Positions 35,345-44,569 of a stretch of DNA of 64,000 nucleotides are shown here, in pieces. A program made the translations under genes and the position numbers. The stretch is taken from the NCBI GenBank assembly GCA_002362385.1, contig DEUB01000042.1, positions 1-64,000 of the forward strand, given 5' to 3'. Numbering within the stretch: position 1 is the stretch's first letter; every line of letters starts with the position of its first letter. Under the pieces are notes generated by a model. It was not told the origin of the DNA. It did not search any database and saw only the letters and a program-made list of their open reading frames with translations. The stretch comes from Lachnospiraceae bacterium UBA3273 (GTDB taxonomy: Bacteria; Bacillota; Clostridia; Lachnospirales; Lachnospiraceae).

Positions 35345-36493
35345 TCAAATCAACGACTCGTACAGCTTTGTAATATCCTCCACGCTGGTCTCCTTAGGAT
35401 TGCCCGGTCTGCAGGCGTCGTCATATGCGGACTGCGCTAAGAAAGGAATATCCTCTTTCTTTACGATCTCCTTTAGATCAGCGGGAATTCCCACATCTAC
35501 GGAAAGCTGTTTAACAGCATCTATTGCCGCCTTACGGTATTCTTCCTGGCTCATGGAATCTACATTCTTAACGCCCATGGCCCTGGCAATTTCACGGTAT
35601 TTCTCTCCGGTAGCTTCTGCATTATATTCCATAACCGTAGGCAGGATAATGGCATTTGCCACACCGTGGGGCGTATCGTATAAAGCTCCCAAAGGATGCG
35701 CCATGGAGTGAACGATACCAAGACCTACATTGGAAAAGCCCATGCCTGCAACATACTGTCCCAAAGCCATGCCTTCCCTTCCTTCCGGCGTATTATCGAC
35801 TGCGCCTCTTAAGGAACGGGCAATGATCTCAATTGCTTTTAAGTGGAACATATCGGATAATTCCCATGCGCCTGCGGTAATATAGCCTTCAATGGCATGG
35901 GTCAGCGCGTCCATACCGGTAGCTGCTGTTAACCCTTTAGGCATGGAAGACATCATTTCCGAATCCACAAATGCCACTACAGGAATATCCTTAGGGTCTA
36001 CGCATACCATTTTGCGGTTCTTTTCTACATCGGTAATAACATAGTTGATGGTAACCTCCGCCGCGGTCCCTGCCGTTGTAGGAACTGCAAAAATGGGAAC
36101 ACACTTGTTGGTGGTAGGCGCCACTCCCTCTAAGCTTCTCACATCCGCAAAGTCGGGATTATTGATAATGATGCCCACTGCTTTTGCGGTATCCATGGAT
36201 GATCCTCCGCCAATGGCAATGATGTAATCCGCGCCGGATTTTTTATATGCCTCCACACCGGACTGCACGTTCTCAATGGTGGGATTGGGCTTAATATTGG
36301 AATAGAGCTCATAAGAAAGCCCTGCATCATCCAACACCTTCAATACCTTTGCCGTTACCCCGAATTTAACCAGGTCAGGGTCGGAACATACAAATGCTTT
36401 TGTAAAATTCCTTCCTTTGGCCTCGCCGGCTATTTCATTGATCGCCCCCGCTCCGTGATAGGATGTCTCGTTCAGTACAAATCTGTTTGCCAT
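35345..36493 (-). CDS. fucO: Lactaldehyde reductase (iron-dependent alcohol dehydrogenase)
   Basis: A 382-residue group III alcohol dehydrogenase, collinear with E. coli FucO throughout: MANRFVLNET opening, GGGSSMDTAK NAD-binding loop, VPTTAGTAAEVT. The iron ligands D195, H199, H262 and H276 are inferred by alignment, and HPLGALYDTPHG is present. FucO reduces lactaldehyde to 1,2-propanediol during fucose/rhamnose fermentation. No fucose catabolic genes flank it, so a more general aldehyde reductase role is possible. AAGGAGG lies before the ATG. Confidence 0.92.
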   Translation of the reverse strand: MANRFVLNETSYHGAGAINEIAGEAKGRNFTKAFVCSDPDLVKFGVTAKVLKVLDDAGLSYELYSNIKPNPTIENVQSGVEAYKKSGADYIIAIGGGSSMDTAKAVGIIINNPDFADVRSLEGVAPTTNKCVPIFAVPTTAGTAAEVTINYVITDVEKNRKMVCVDPKDIPVVAFVDSEMMSSMPKGLTAATGMDALTHAIEGYITAGAWELSDMFHLKAIEIIARSLRGAVDNTPEGREGMALGQYVAGMGFSNVGLGIVHSMAHPLGALYDTPHGVANAIILPTVMEYNAEATGEKYREIARAMGVKNVDSMSQEEYRKAAIDAVKQLSVDVGIPADLKEIVKKEDIPFLAQSAYDDACRPGNPKETSVEDITKLYESLI

Positions 36494-36676
36494 ACCTTTC
36501 CTCCTTTTTCATTACATAGTACACATTGCTGCTTTGTTAAAAGCCTTTTACGGCTAACTTTATTATAGCCTGTTCTTCCGGTTTTTCCCATAAAAACTTT
36601 TCAACATTTTTCAGCTTTTACCTTTGTTATTCACTTTATACTGACCGGCCTGCATCAGCCATTTTTATCCCAGATG

Positions 36677-37651
36677 CTACCCCAGATATTCTACCGCCAT
36701 CAACGCAGCAACCGCCCCGTCGGCTGCCGCCGTGGTCAGCTGTCTGACCGTTTTCGTCCGACAGTCTCCTGCCACAAATACTCCCGGAACCGTAGTCCTG
36801 CAGTCTTCTCCCGCCTGGATATATCCCTTTTCATCCATAGCCACCATTTCCTTTGCGACAGCGGTTTCCGGTTCCTGTCCTATGGCGATAAAAAGACCGT
36901 CTACCTTTAATGTTTTTTCTTCTCCGTCCTTATTTTTTATGCTGATGCTCTCAAGCTTTCCTTCTCCCATAAGTCCCGTTACAACCGAATTTAAAACAAA
37001 GCGGACATTCTCCCTTTTTTCAAGGGCATCCACAAGCTTCTGCTCTCCCCTGAAAGCATCCCTTCTGTGGATCAGATAGACCTCTTTGCAATAGTTGGAC
37101 AAAAAGAGGGCGTCCTCCAAAGCCGTGCTTCCCCCTCCGTTGACCGCCACGACCTTATCCCTGTAAAACATACCGTCGCAGGTTGCGCAATAGGAAATCC
37201 CCGCTCCCGTCAGCTCCTGTTCTCCCGCAAGCCCCAAAAGACGATTTTTCGCTCCCGTGGCAAAGATCAACGCTCCGCATTCATAAGAGTTCTTTGATGT
37301 ATTTACCACAAAAACAGGAGCATCGTTTCCGCTGCCTTCCTCATTTCCGTCGGACTGAGCCGCCTCCATATCGGAAATCTCCCTGTTACCGGATTTTTCC
37401 ACGGAAACCACCTTTTCCATTTTGATCTGTGCGCCTAAATCCTTTGCCTGTTCATAAAGTCCCTTTGCAAATTCGAAGCCGGACATCTTTTTAATGCCGG
37501 GGTAATTTTCTACCTCGGGCGTATTGATGATCTGCCCTCCGTAGGTCTTCCCTTCCAATACCAGGACGCTTTTTCCCGCCCTGATCCCATAAATCGCCGC
37601 AGACAGCCCTGCCGGTCCTGCGCCGATGATGATCATATCGTACATAGACAC
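36677..37651 (-). CDS. trxB: Thioredoxin reductase-like flavoprotein
   Basis: A 324-residue FAD/NAD(P) oxidoreductase: FAD fold IIGAGPAGLSAAIYG, redox pair CATC (C155, C158), NAD(P) loop GGGSTALEDA and the closing VFVAGDCR. The cysteine pair sits about 20 residues later than usual because residues 87-110 form an acidic, Ser/Asn-rich insertion between two strands of the FAD domain. AGGAGG precedes the start. It passes electrons to thioredoxin; no thioredoxin gene is adjacent. Confidence 0.93.
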   Translation of the reverse strand: MSMYDMIIIGAGPAGLSAAIYGIRAGKSVLVLEGKTYGGQIINTPEVENYPGIKKMSGFEFAKGLYEQAKDLGAQIKMEKVVSVEKSGNREISDMEAAQSDGNEEGSGNDAPVFVVNTSKNSYECGALIFATGAKNRLLGLAGEQELTGAGISYCATCDGMFYRDKVVAVNGGGSTALEDALFLSNYCKEVYLIHRRDAFRGEQKLVDALEKRENVRFVLNSVVTGLMGEGKLESISIKNKDGEEKTLKVDGLFIAIGQEPETAVAKEMVAMDEKGYIQAGEDCRTTVPGVFVAGDCRTKTVRQLTTAAADGAVAALMAVEYLG

Positions 37652-37764
37652 CTCCTGATTAACATCTCCGCCGCAATTACCGGCGGATTTACTATAACAT
37701 ATGAAAATAAAGACTGATATGCTTCACTTTCCGGAATGATAACGAAACTGCTTTTCCATAGCCG

Positions 37765-37980
37765 CTACCACACCTTCCCTATGTCTTCTTTTTCCACTCC
37801 GTATTCCTCACAAAACACAGCCAGATCCTTTTCACTTCGGATCAGCATCACATCTGTAAATTTGCCCGTTGCTTTATCTAAAAAGCCGGCAACTTTTTCT
37901 CCCGTGCAGATGCTTACCCGCATTACCGGCTTTTGCGTCTCTTTATTATAACCCGGGGTTTTCTTTTTCCTACCAAACAT
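37765..37980 (-). CDS. Hypothetical small protein
   Basis: A 71-residue basic-to-acidic protein beginning MFGRKKKTPGYNKE, with a compact alpha/beta-looking middle (VMRVSICTGEKVAGFLD) and a charged end. The codon pattern and composition look coding, but the ribosome site is weak. I do not recognise a family. Confidence 0.6.
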   Translation of the reverse strand: MFGRKKKTPGYNKETQKPVMRVSICTGEKVAGFLDKATGKFTDVMLIRSEKDLAVFCEEYGVEKEDIGKVW

Positions 37981-38155
37981 ATGATTTTACCGCTTTTCAA
38001 AAAACAATAAGTTTCTACCCCTTTATTATAACAGGGATATGGGCGCACGCAATACCCTTTTCTCCCGGCTAAAGATGATCCTGATACGACAAAAGCCGCC
38101 CGGGCCTCCCCAAACGGCTTATCCGATCCTATCTGTCATACTTTATAGACAGATA

Positions 38156-38584
38156 CTATAAAAACTGCTTTAAATCACACATAAAATCTTCTTCCGCCTT
38201 GATCAGGCTTTTTGCAAGACCGACGCTTTCCTTAGAGGCCTGCTTGTATTTGTTGATGCTTTCCGCTATGGACTGAATGCCCATGTTGCAGCCGTCCATC
38301 ATGATCTTTGCCACCTGATTGTTATCATCCTTTACGAACATCTTGACACCGGTAGTCATTCTTGCCATGGCGGCCGCCATGACCCCGGGTTCCTTCCCTG
38401 CCGCGCCGTTTTGTCCGAGCATCCCGTCCGCCTGCTTTTGCAGTTCCATATGTTTGTATTTATAATGGTCGATGACATGGGACAGCTTCCCGTCCATGCC
38501 GTAGCTGCCGATTCTGTTCATGCTGTCAATGGCCATTTTACATCCCGAATCTACCTCTTTCAAAAGACTGATCGTATCGCTCAT
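38156..38584 (-). CDS. DUF2383/ferritin-like helical protein
   Basis: A 142-residue all-helical protein with a Met-rich sequence (LKEVDSGCKMAIDSMNRIG, VIDHYKYKHMELQKQADGML, EESINKY-like region), as in small ferritin-like/DUF2383 proteins. Metal residues of true ferritins are not all evident. Strong AAAGGGAG site. No functional partner is adjacent. Confidence 0.65.
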   Translation of the reverse strand: MSDTISLLKEVDSGCKMAIDSMNRIGSYGMDGKLSHVIDHYKYKHMELQKQADGMLGQNGAAGKEPGVMAAAMARMTTGVKMFVKDDNNQVAKIMMDGCNMGIQSIAESINKYKQASKESVGLAKSLIKAEEDFMCDLKQFL

Positions 38585-38704
38585 TTTTTCTCCCTTTTCC
38601 TTTTTATTTTTCCGGCAATCGTGATACTTTCGAAACTAATATCTCAAGAGCTTTTTTACTCTTCAAGATTAGTATGGAAAAAGGGAGTAAAATTATACCT
38701 CCGG

Positions 38705-39955
38705 TCATTCTTTCATTTTCATGCTTTTTCTGACAGAAGTCAGGGCGACGCCTGCAAATCCTAGAACCATGGCGCTTCCCAAAAGCCAAAAATATCTTTT
38801 TCCCCAAATGCTGTTGCTTTTTACCCCGTCTACGTTGGCATACATCTTTCCATCGCAAAAATAGGCCTGCGTGACAAATCCTTTTATATATGGAGGATAG
38901 TTGGACTTTACATTGATCAGGTCATATTTTTGGTCATTATAAATCACCGTTACCTCCGTTTTCGTATGACCTTTATAGGAGCTTTCCCTGCATTCGGCCA
39001 CGATCGCAGTTACTTCTTCATATGAATATTCCACACTTGTTTCCGAATATACCCGGACTGCTATGCAGCCAATCACGGAAAGAAGCGCCAATGCATATAA
39101 AATCCTGTTTGCAATTTTAAGCTTCGGATCCCATTTTCTCCATTTGTCTCCTTTTGTGGCGTCATGAGGCAGACTCCCCGACTGGCATTTGGGGCAAAAA
39201 TCCCTGACCAGCATATTCCCGCAGAATGGACAGTATTTTATGCTGTCTTTGCTTAAAGGATCCTCTAATTTTCTGAATTCACGGATCAAATTCTCGTAAT
39301 CCTCATAGGATTTTGATAAAACCAGTTCTTTATGTTCCTTTCTGCCTTCCCTGTTTTGTAAAATGCAATACAGCCTGCAAATCCTTCCCTTCTCTTCGAT
39401 CAGCCTGACTAAAACGACCTGTCTTCCATAAGCCAGCATTCTTTTTTGCTCTAACAGTCCTTCTATCATCTGGTTCTTATCAATCAGCTCTATAAACCTT
39501 GACATATTCCGGCTGTTTTTCCAGTTCCCGACAGCAAGGTTTAAAGCGTTTCCCGAAATTATCTGTTTTTGCGCCATCCCACATCCCGCGGCATAATTCT
39601 GCATAGCCGCCGAACCATAGTCAAACACATACAGGCAGCCGCTTCCGTCCCTTGCAAAAGTAAGCTTCATAGACGAAACTCTGGCGGACATACGGGATGC
39701 AAAGAAGAAATATAAGGTGGGAACCGCAATGATCGCTATGGCGATCCCCCAACGCAGAAATTCAAGAACGGTTTTATTTTCCACATTTTCACGCACGACT
39801 ATCTCCAGAACAGCCATCGCTATCACTGACAGTATAATCACGGCGATCCCCAAAAACTGAAAACCGATATCGCTTAATTCAAATAATCTTTTTATAGATC
39901 TGCCTTTTCTATACTTCCATATCTTATAATCCATTTTATCCGCTTTTCCCCTCAT
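38705..39955 (-). CDS. Membrane protein with internal zinc ribbon
   Basis: About 416 residues. Two N-terminal helices (FLGIAVIILSVIAMAVLEIVV and the FLRWGIAIAIIAVPTLYFFF region), then a cytoplasmic domain of about 190 residues with a double CxxC zinc ribbon (YCPFCGNM...FCPKCQ). A further helix (ALALLSVIGCIAV), an extracytoplasmic domain and a last helix follow. I do not recognise the domain combination. The start is uncertain: ATG 39955 (GAAAGG close by) and ATG 39934 are both possible. It follows the FIST-EAL gene by 50 bases on the same strand and probably shares its transcript. Confidence 0.72.
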   Translation of the reverse strand: MRGKADKMDYKIWKYRKGRSIKRLFELSDIGFQFLGIAVIILSVIAMAVLEIVVRENVENKTVLEFLRWGIAIAIIAVPTLYFFFASRMSARVSSMKLTFARDGSGCLYVFDYGSAAMQNYAAGCGMAQKQIISGNALNLAVGNWKNSRNMSRFIELIDKNQMIEGLLEQKRMLAYGRQVVLVRLIEEKGRICRLYCILQNREGRKEHKELVLSKSYEDYENLIREFRKLEDPLSKDSIKYCPFCGNMLVRDFCPKCQSGSLPHDATKGDKWRKWDPKLKIANRILYALALLSVIGCIAVRVYSETSVEYSYEEVTAIVAECRESSYKGHTKTEVTVIYNDQKYDLINVKSNYPPYIKGFVTQAYFCDGKMYANVDGVKSNSIWGKRYFWLLGSAMVLGFAGVALTSVRKSMKMKE

Positions 39956-40005
39956 TATCCTTTCATCGATATCCCGGTTATTTTTCCCTGTTTTATCTAT
40001 CCGCC

Positions 40006-42540
40006 TTATCTGTCCTCTATATCTTCCCATTTTACAGGCTTTGCAAAATAATACCCCTGGGAATGTGCGATCCCGATCTTTTCCATGATCCGCTGAATAT
40101 TTTCATTTTCCACAAATTCGCCGACCACTTCTTTTCCCGTGCTTCTGCACCACTCATTGATCATCGTTACGAACTCACGGCAGTTTTCATCCTGGCAGAC
40201 TACCTTGATGATCTCTCCGTCGATTTTTAAAATATCCGCGTTGATCTTGATAATATGTAGAAGATTGGAAAAGCCGCTTCCGAAGTCATCAATAGCGATC
40301 TTCGCCCCATGCTCATGGATCCTTTCCGCAAACTGCTCGATATACTGGTAATCCTTAACTTCTTCGCTTTCCACCAGTTCAAACACAAAATTCCCCGGAT
40401 GAGACGCCTGCTTTAAATAATGGAAGATCATCTCGATCATATCCTCGTCATAAATATCCTGCACGTTTAAATTGATGGTCACTTTAACGTCCTCATGAAG
40501 AAACATTCCCATGACTTTTTTTACCATGATCACGGAAAGGGCTTCATAAAGGTCGTACTCCTTGGCAATTGACAAAAACTGTCCCGGATAATACAGATTT
40601 CCCTGAGCGTCCTTTATGCGGATCAGCGCCTCGTACATTTCTATCCTTCCCTTTCGGTTGTCATAGATTCCCTGAAAATAAGGAGCGATCCCATCCTGGA
40701 CCAGAGCCTCCCTGACCACCTGAAGAATGTGCATTTCTTCCTTCATATCGGCTACTTCTTCCTGTATCTGGTTATAGATCACAAAAGAAGTTTTGCTCTT
40801 TGCGCCGTATTGAAGCGCCGTATCAGCCTTCTGCAGCGCATCCTCCTCCCTGATGACTACCGCACATTCATAGGAAAGCTTAAAATCCCTGCAGGCGATC
40901 CCGTTAAGGAAATCATATGCCGTCCTTATGCACTCCACAAAATCCCCGCGATCGGTTAAAGACTCTCCCGCTGCAATCAAAAGTCCGTTTTCCCCGTAGC
41001 TGTAAAAATACAGTTTATCCGCATAAAGCCTCTCTTTTTCCTTTAATGCCTTTTTCAATTTTTCATAAATATCTTTTAATTCCGACCAGAAAGCCTCCTG
41101 ACCCAGAAACAACCGGAGCATCCTTTCGTTTTTTAAGGAAAATACCGCAATCTTATCCAGATGATGGCTGTCTTTGTCATAAATGTATTTTGCCTGGTTA
41201 TCCATACCTAACACATCCTGATAGAACATTGCCTGCTTCATCTTATCCCGCTGTAAGCTCAGCTGTTCGCTCAACTGCCTGTTTCCCGTCATCAGAAGAT
41301 AGTTAATGATCTGCATATTTTCATGCTGCAGTCCGGAAACATCCTTTAAACCCTTTTCCTTTAATAAAAGGCGTGCGTCAGGGTTTTCCGATATTCCCGC
41401 AAGGATAAGGCTGGAATTTCCATAAAGGTTTTTCCCGTTTATGTTGCCGATTTCCCCAGCCATCATGGCCCCGCTTATATTTGTCGTATAAAACTGTCCT
41501 ATTTCCCATGTGGCGCAGTCATGAAGCATCCACATCCTGGAAAGGCAGTCGTAGGCAAACAGGGTCTCCACCGGCTCCTCCCCTAATTTTTCGTATGCGG
41601 CGCTTAACTGGTCCACGATTTTCTGGGGAGCAAAATACCCCAGGCCGAAGCGCATCCCTTCGGAAATCTCGCTGAAAAGATTGATACGATCCCTGTTTTC
41701 CGATTTCCATGGGTCCGGCAGCGTAGCGGCAGGCTCATAAACCAGATTATAGGCGATCTGCGTCTCTTCCTGCACCAGGGGAAAAATACCTGCCAGAGAA
41801 GGATCCTTTTGAAGCTCCTCTTCTCCGAGCATTTCCTGATACCATCCGGCCCCGTCAACACCTTCTATTTCATCCACAAAATGTTCGTGAACCTTTGTGA
41901 TCTCATAGCTTCTGCCCACACTTTCCGCACCGCAGATAACACTTTCATAGATGGACAGCTGCGGCGATACCAGCATGACCGCCGCCATTTTCGTCACGGA
42001 CGCCTCTGTCTGCCCTATTACATACGCTTTTTCTCCCGCCTCGCTGTAAGCGCCGTCCGCCACATAGGCAACGCCGCCTATCATATGAAGCCCTTTGTTC
42101 ATCCGGTCCATGTGCTCCACAAATTTTGCCGTCTTATAATAAGATAAGGGGAAAAAAGTCAGCATCAGACCTCTGTCTCCTTTTACAAGCCCTTCGGATA
42201 CTTCCCTGCTTAAAGCTTCCCCCTCTTTTTCTACTCCCTTTCCCTGTTCACAGCTAAACATGCCGATCCTGATCTCACATTTCTCGAATAGGGTAAGGGA
42301 GATCAGGCATGCGCCTTGTAATATCTTTCCTTCACAGATCACATGGGATGTGCTGCATCCGATCATCACGGCACTTGGTAAGATCCCCTTTAGCTCCGCC
42401 GTCAGTTGTTCCATCATATCGGCAGTATGAATATTGCTGTGGATCCGCAAAAGCACCTGCCTGCTCCGGTCCAGCTCGATCCCGTCTAAAAAATCGTTAA
42501 ACTTTTCCAATGTTTCAAATAAGTGATTATAAGTTTTCAT
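40006..42540 (-). CDS. FIST sensor - degenerate GGDEF - EAL phosphodiesterase
   Basis: An 844-residue soluble signalling protein. Residues 1-380 are FIST_N/FIST_C, a small-molecule sensing domain (GCSTSHVICEG, MLTFFPLSYYK). A coiled linker (about 405-440) and a GGDEF-like domain (440-590) follow; the latter has YGENG where GGDEF should be, so cyclase activity is unlikely. The C-terminal EAL domain (605-844) keeps EAL (637-639), NLN, FELVES, DDFG, LKIDG, GEFVE and QGYYF, so it is probably an active c-di-GMP phosphodiesterase. AAGGAGAG precedes the ATG. FIST domains are proposed to bind amino acids or similar ligands (family knowledge). Confidence 0.93.
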   Translation of the reverse strand: MKTYNHLFETLEKFNDFLDGIELDRSRQVLLRIHSNIHTADMMEQLTAELKGILPSAVMIGCSTSHVICEGKILQGACLISLTLFEKCEIRIGMFSCEQGKGVEKEGEALSREVSEGLVKGDRGLMLTFFPLSYYKTAKFVEHMDRMNKGLHMIGGVAYVADGAYSEAGEKAYVIGQTEASVTKMAAVMLVSPQLSIYESVICGAESVGRSYEITKVHEHFVDEIEGVDGAGWYQEMLGEEELQKDPSLAGIFPLVQEETQIAYNLVYEPAATLPDPWKSENRDRINLFSEISEGMRFGLGYFAPQKIVDQLSAAYEKLGEEPVETLFAYDCLSRMWMLHDCATWEIGQFYTTNISGAMMAGEIGNINGKNLYGNSSLILAGISENPDARLLLKEKGLKDVSGLQHENMQIINYLLMTGNRQLSEQLSLQRDKMKQAMFYQDVLGMDNQAKYIYDKDSHHLDKIAVFSLKNERMLRLFLGQEAFWSELKDIYEKLKKALKEKERLYADKLYFYSYGENGLLIAAGESLTDRGDFVECIRTAYDFLNGIACRDFKLSYECAVVIREEDALQKADTALQYGAKSKTSFVIYNQIQEEVADMKEEMHILQVVREALVQDGIAPYFQGIYDNRKGRIEMYEALIRIKDAQGNLYYPGQFLSIAKEYDLYEALSVIMVKKVMGMFLHEDVKVTINLNVQDIYDEDMIEMIFHYLKQASHPGNFVFELVESEEVKDYQYIEQFAERIHEHGAKIAIDDFGSGFSNLLHIIKINADILKIDGEIIKVVCQDENCREFVTMINEWCRSTGKEVVGEFVENENIQRIMEKIGIAHSQGYYFAKPVKWEDIEDR

Positions 42541-42628
42541 GCTCTTCTCTCCTTATTCAAAATATATAGGGCTTTTCTACCATTTTAACAGTTGAAGGAA
42601 CAAAATTCAACGGCAGAAAGATATATAA

Positions 42629-42675
42629 AACAGACGGAAACAGTATTTTTCCCACTGTATTCCGTCTGTTTTTCA
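42629..42675. terminator. Terminator between the PadR operon and the FIST-EAL operon
   Basis: AACAGACGGAAACAGT / ACTGT(A)TTCCGTCTGTT stem with TTTTT on the plus strand and TTTTAT on the minus strand. It ends the PadR/HAAS operon on the minus strand. Confidence 0.8.
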
Positions 42676-42713
42676 TACCCTCTGCCCTTATCCTTTTTAT
42701 CAATCGCCACGCC

Positions 42714-43259
42714 TTAATAGATAATCCTGATCTTCTCCTCAAGATCCGGACTATACCTGATCTGCTTGATGTTAAAATAGTTATTGTCATCGTAATAAGA
42801 ACCTATCTGGCCGTTTTTTATATCCTCCAGAAAAATATCCTTGTATTTCATTATAAGCTTGACCGGCTTTAAATACAGGGAAATATGAATTCCCACTTCT
42901 TTTACATATGTTTCCCCATCCTCGGTCTCACCGTAGAGATCTCTCTGGTACAGGCGTGGTTTTTCAAAGTCGTCATTGTATTCCACGTCCATTTCCACCC
43001 TGCCTGCAGGCAGGGAATTATCGGAAACCATCTCCGGCCTTCTTTCTCCGTCGCCGTTATAGTAATTGATAAAGCAGGTATCCGCCTTTTCATATTCATA
43101 CAGCTGGCAGCTCAAGGTCGTTTCCCTGACCGTCCCCATCTGCCTGTCTCCCGCATAGGAAAGTCCGCTGAATTCAACAAAGCTTACCCCTGCTCCCAAT
43201 CCGCAGAACAGGATCCCGCCAAAGAAACAACCGGCCAAGATTATCCATTTTTTAAACAT
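42714..43259 (-). CDS. Membrane-anchored partner of the HAAS protein
   Basis: A 181-residue protein with one N-terminal transmembrane anchor (about 4-24) and an extracellular beta-rich domain (YEYEKADTCFINYYNGDGERRP, GIHISLYLKP). I do not recognise it, but it overlaps the HAAS-domain gene by 8 bases. Proteins of this position in PadR-HAAS operons are usually secreted/anchored DUF4097-like effectors. Strong AAGGAGG site. Confidence 0.72.
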   Translation of the reverse strand: MFKKWIILAGCFFGGILFCGLGAGVSFVEFSGLSYAGDRQMGTVRETTLSCQLYEYEKADTCFINYYNGDGERRPEMVSDNSLPAGRVEMDVEYNDDFEKPRLYQRDLYGETEDGETYVKEVGIHISLYLKPVKLIMKYKDIFLEDIKNGQIGSYYDDNNYFNIKQIRYSPDLEEKIRIIY

Positions 43260-44133
43260 TTACCTCTCCTCCTTCCGGCTTTTCATCCTTTGTAATTTTC
43301 CACCTCGTTAAAATGAAACAGCCTGCTACTAACGAACCTGCAGAAACTGAAGCCCCCAAAGCGCACAGGGTAAAACCTGCCGTGGGATATCCCTGGGTCA
43401 GCATAACAAGGAATAATCCCACAAAAAATACAAATACTGCCGTAAAGAAAATCCCGATTATTCCGGCGCCGATACAGAAGGCATTCCACATAATGAGCAT
43501 ACACCACAGGGCAATATAAAAGCATTTGCCCGCCAGCCATATCATTCCCTTAAAGCATTCCTTTACAAATTCTTTGATGCCACTGAAAAATCCCCTTATC
43601 AGTCTGCCGATTCCTCCAAAGAACCCTTTCTGTTTTCTTTCTGTTGAAACCGTCCCGCTGCCTGCCGGATTACCTGCACCTGTCAAAGCGCCTGTGCTAT
43701 CTGGACTGCCTGCACTTTCTGAAGCTTCTCCTGCTGCATTCTCATTTTGATCTCTTTTAAAGGGCTTCTGACAGAGGTTCACTAATGCAGTCAGGAACTT
43801 TTTGATTCCCGAAGCAATTTTTTTACAGCCTGCAGCCATTTTTCCGTATATTTTATCAGCCTGGCCTTTGATTTTCCCAAAAAACTTTTTATAATCAACG
43901 CTCTTTGCCTTTTGGTCCTCTAAAGCATTAATTTTTACATGATAGGATTCCAATATTTCCTTGCTGAGTTCTTCAACGGGTCCCATCTCTTTTACGGCAT
44001 CTTCCTCAGACATCCCCTGGCTCATCTTCATATCAATATGCTGGGTGTATTCTTCCACGAAATACTGCTGCTCCTGATCATCCAGAATACTGATGCTGCG
44101 CTTCAATTGTGTTATAAATTCTTCTTTGTTCAT
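43252..44133 (-). CDS. HAAS (DUF1700) domain membrane protein
   Basis: A 293-residue protein. The N-terminal HAAS signalling helix bundle (FITQLKRSISILDDQEQQ, MSQGMSEEDAVKEMGPVEEL) is followed by a basic linker and a Ser/Gly/Ala-rich stretch (about 130-165). Several transmembrane helices lie in the C-terminal 100 residues. HAAS proteins pair with PadR-type regulators in stress-response operons (family knowledge); here it overlaps the padR gene by 4 bases. Confidence 0.9.
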   Translation of the reverse strand: MNKEEFITQLKRSISILDDQEQQYFVEEYTQHIDMKMSQGMSEEDAVKEMGPVEELSKEILESYHVKINALEDQKAKSVDYKKFFGKIKGQADKIYGKMAAGCKKIASGIKKFLTALVNLCQKPFKRDQNENAAGEASESAGSPDSTGALTGAGNPAGSGTVSTERKQKGFFGGIGRLIRGFFSGIKEFVKECFKGMIWLAGKCFYIALWCMLIMWNAFCIGAGIIGIFFTAVFVFFVGLFLVMLTQGYPTAGFTLCALGASVSAGSLVAGCFILTRWKITKDEKPEGGEVNV

Positions 44134-44447
44134 ACTTCTACTCCTCTAAAAAATTCATTTACCTTTGCCTGAAATGCATCCCAGTCCTTATACAGTGCAT
44201 TGCTGTACAATACTCCTTTTGCGGTCAGATGATAATATTTCCTGGGAGGTCCTTCACTGGACTCTACCAGATAGGTTTCAAAATACTGTTCATTGGTCAG
44301 TCTGCGAAGAAGGGGATAGATCGTGCCCTCATTGACATCAATGACCTTTGAGACCTCCTCCACCAGTTCATAACCGTACATGTCTTTATTTTTGACGGAT
44401 TCCAGAACGATCAGTTCCAGTACGCCTTTTTTAAATTGCGCGTTCAA
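44130..44447 (-). CDS. PadR-family transcriptional regulator
   Basis: A 105-residue winged-helix regulator of the PadR-s1 type (FKKGVLELIVLESV, MYGYELVEEVSKVIDVNEGTIYPLLRRL, GPPRKYYHLTAKG). It starts at TTG with GGGAGGGAA upstream. It heads a three-gene operon with the HAAS protein and an anchored protein, and probably represses its own promoter through the dyad at 44484-44502. Confidence 0.94.
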   Translation of the reverse strand: MNAQFKKGVLELIVLESVKNKDMYGYELVEEVSKVIDVNEGTIYPLLRRLTNEQYFETYLVESSEGPPRKYYHLTAKGVLYSNALYKDWDAFQAKVNEFFRGVEV

Positions 44448-44470
44448 CGGATTCCCTCCCTTCTGGAATT

Positions 44471-44502
44471 ATATTATACCTACTACTTGGTATTGTCAAG
44501 TA
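44471..44502 (-). promoter_or_regulatory. Promoter and dyad of the PadR operon
   Basis: TTGACA (plus 44494-44499) with TAATAT 17 bases away (44471-44476), or TATAAT at 15 bases (44473-44478). The dyad TACTTG-N7-CAAGTA (44484-44502) overlaps the -35 and is a good candidate PadR site. Confidence 0.7.
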
Positions 44503-44569
44503 CCTTGCATAAAATAAATGAAGAGCCTACAGCTTATCCGCCATAGACTCTGACATTATCAACGGATTA

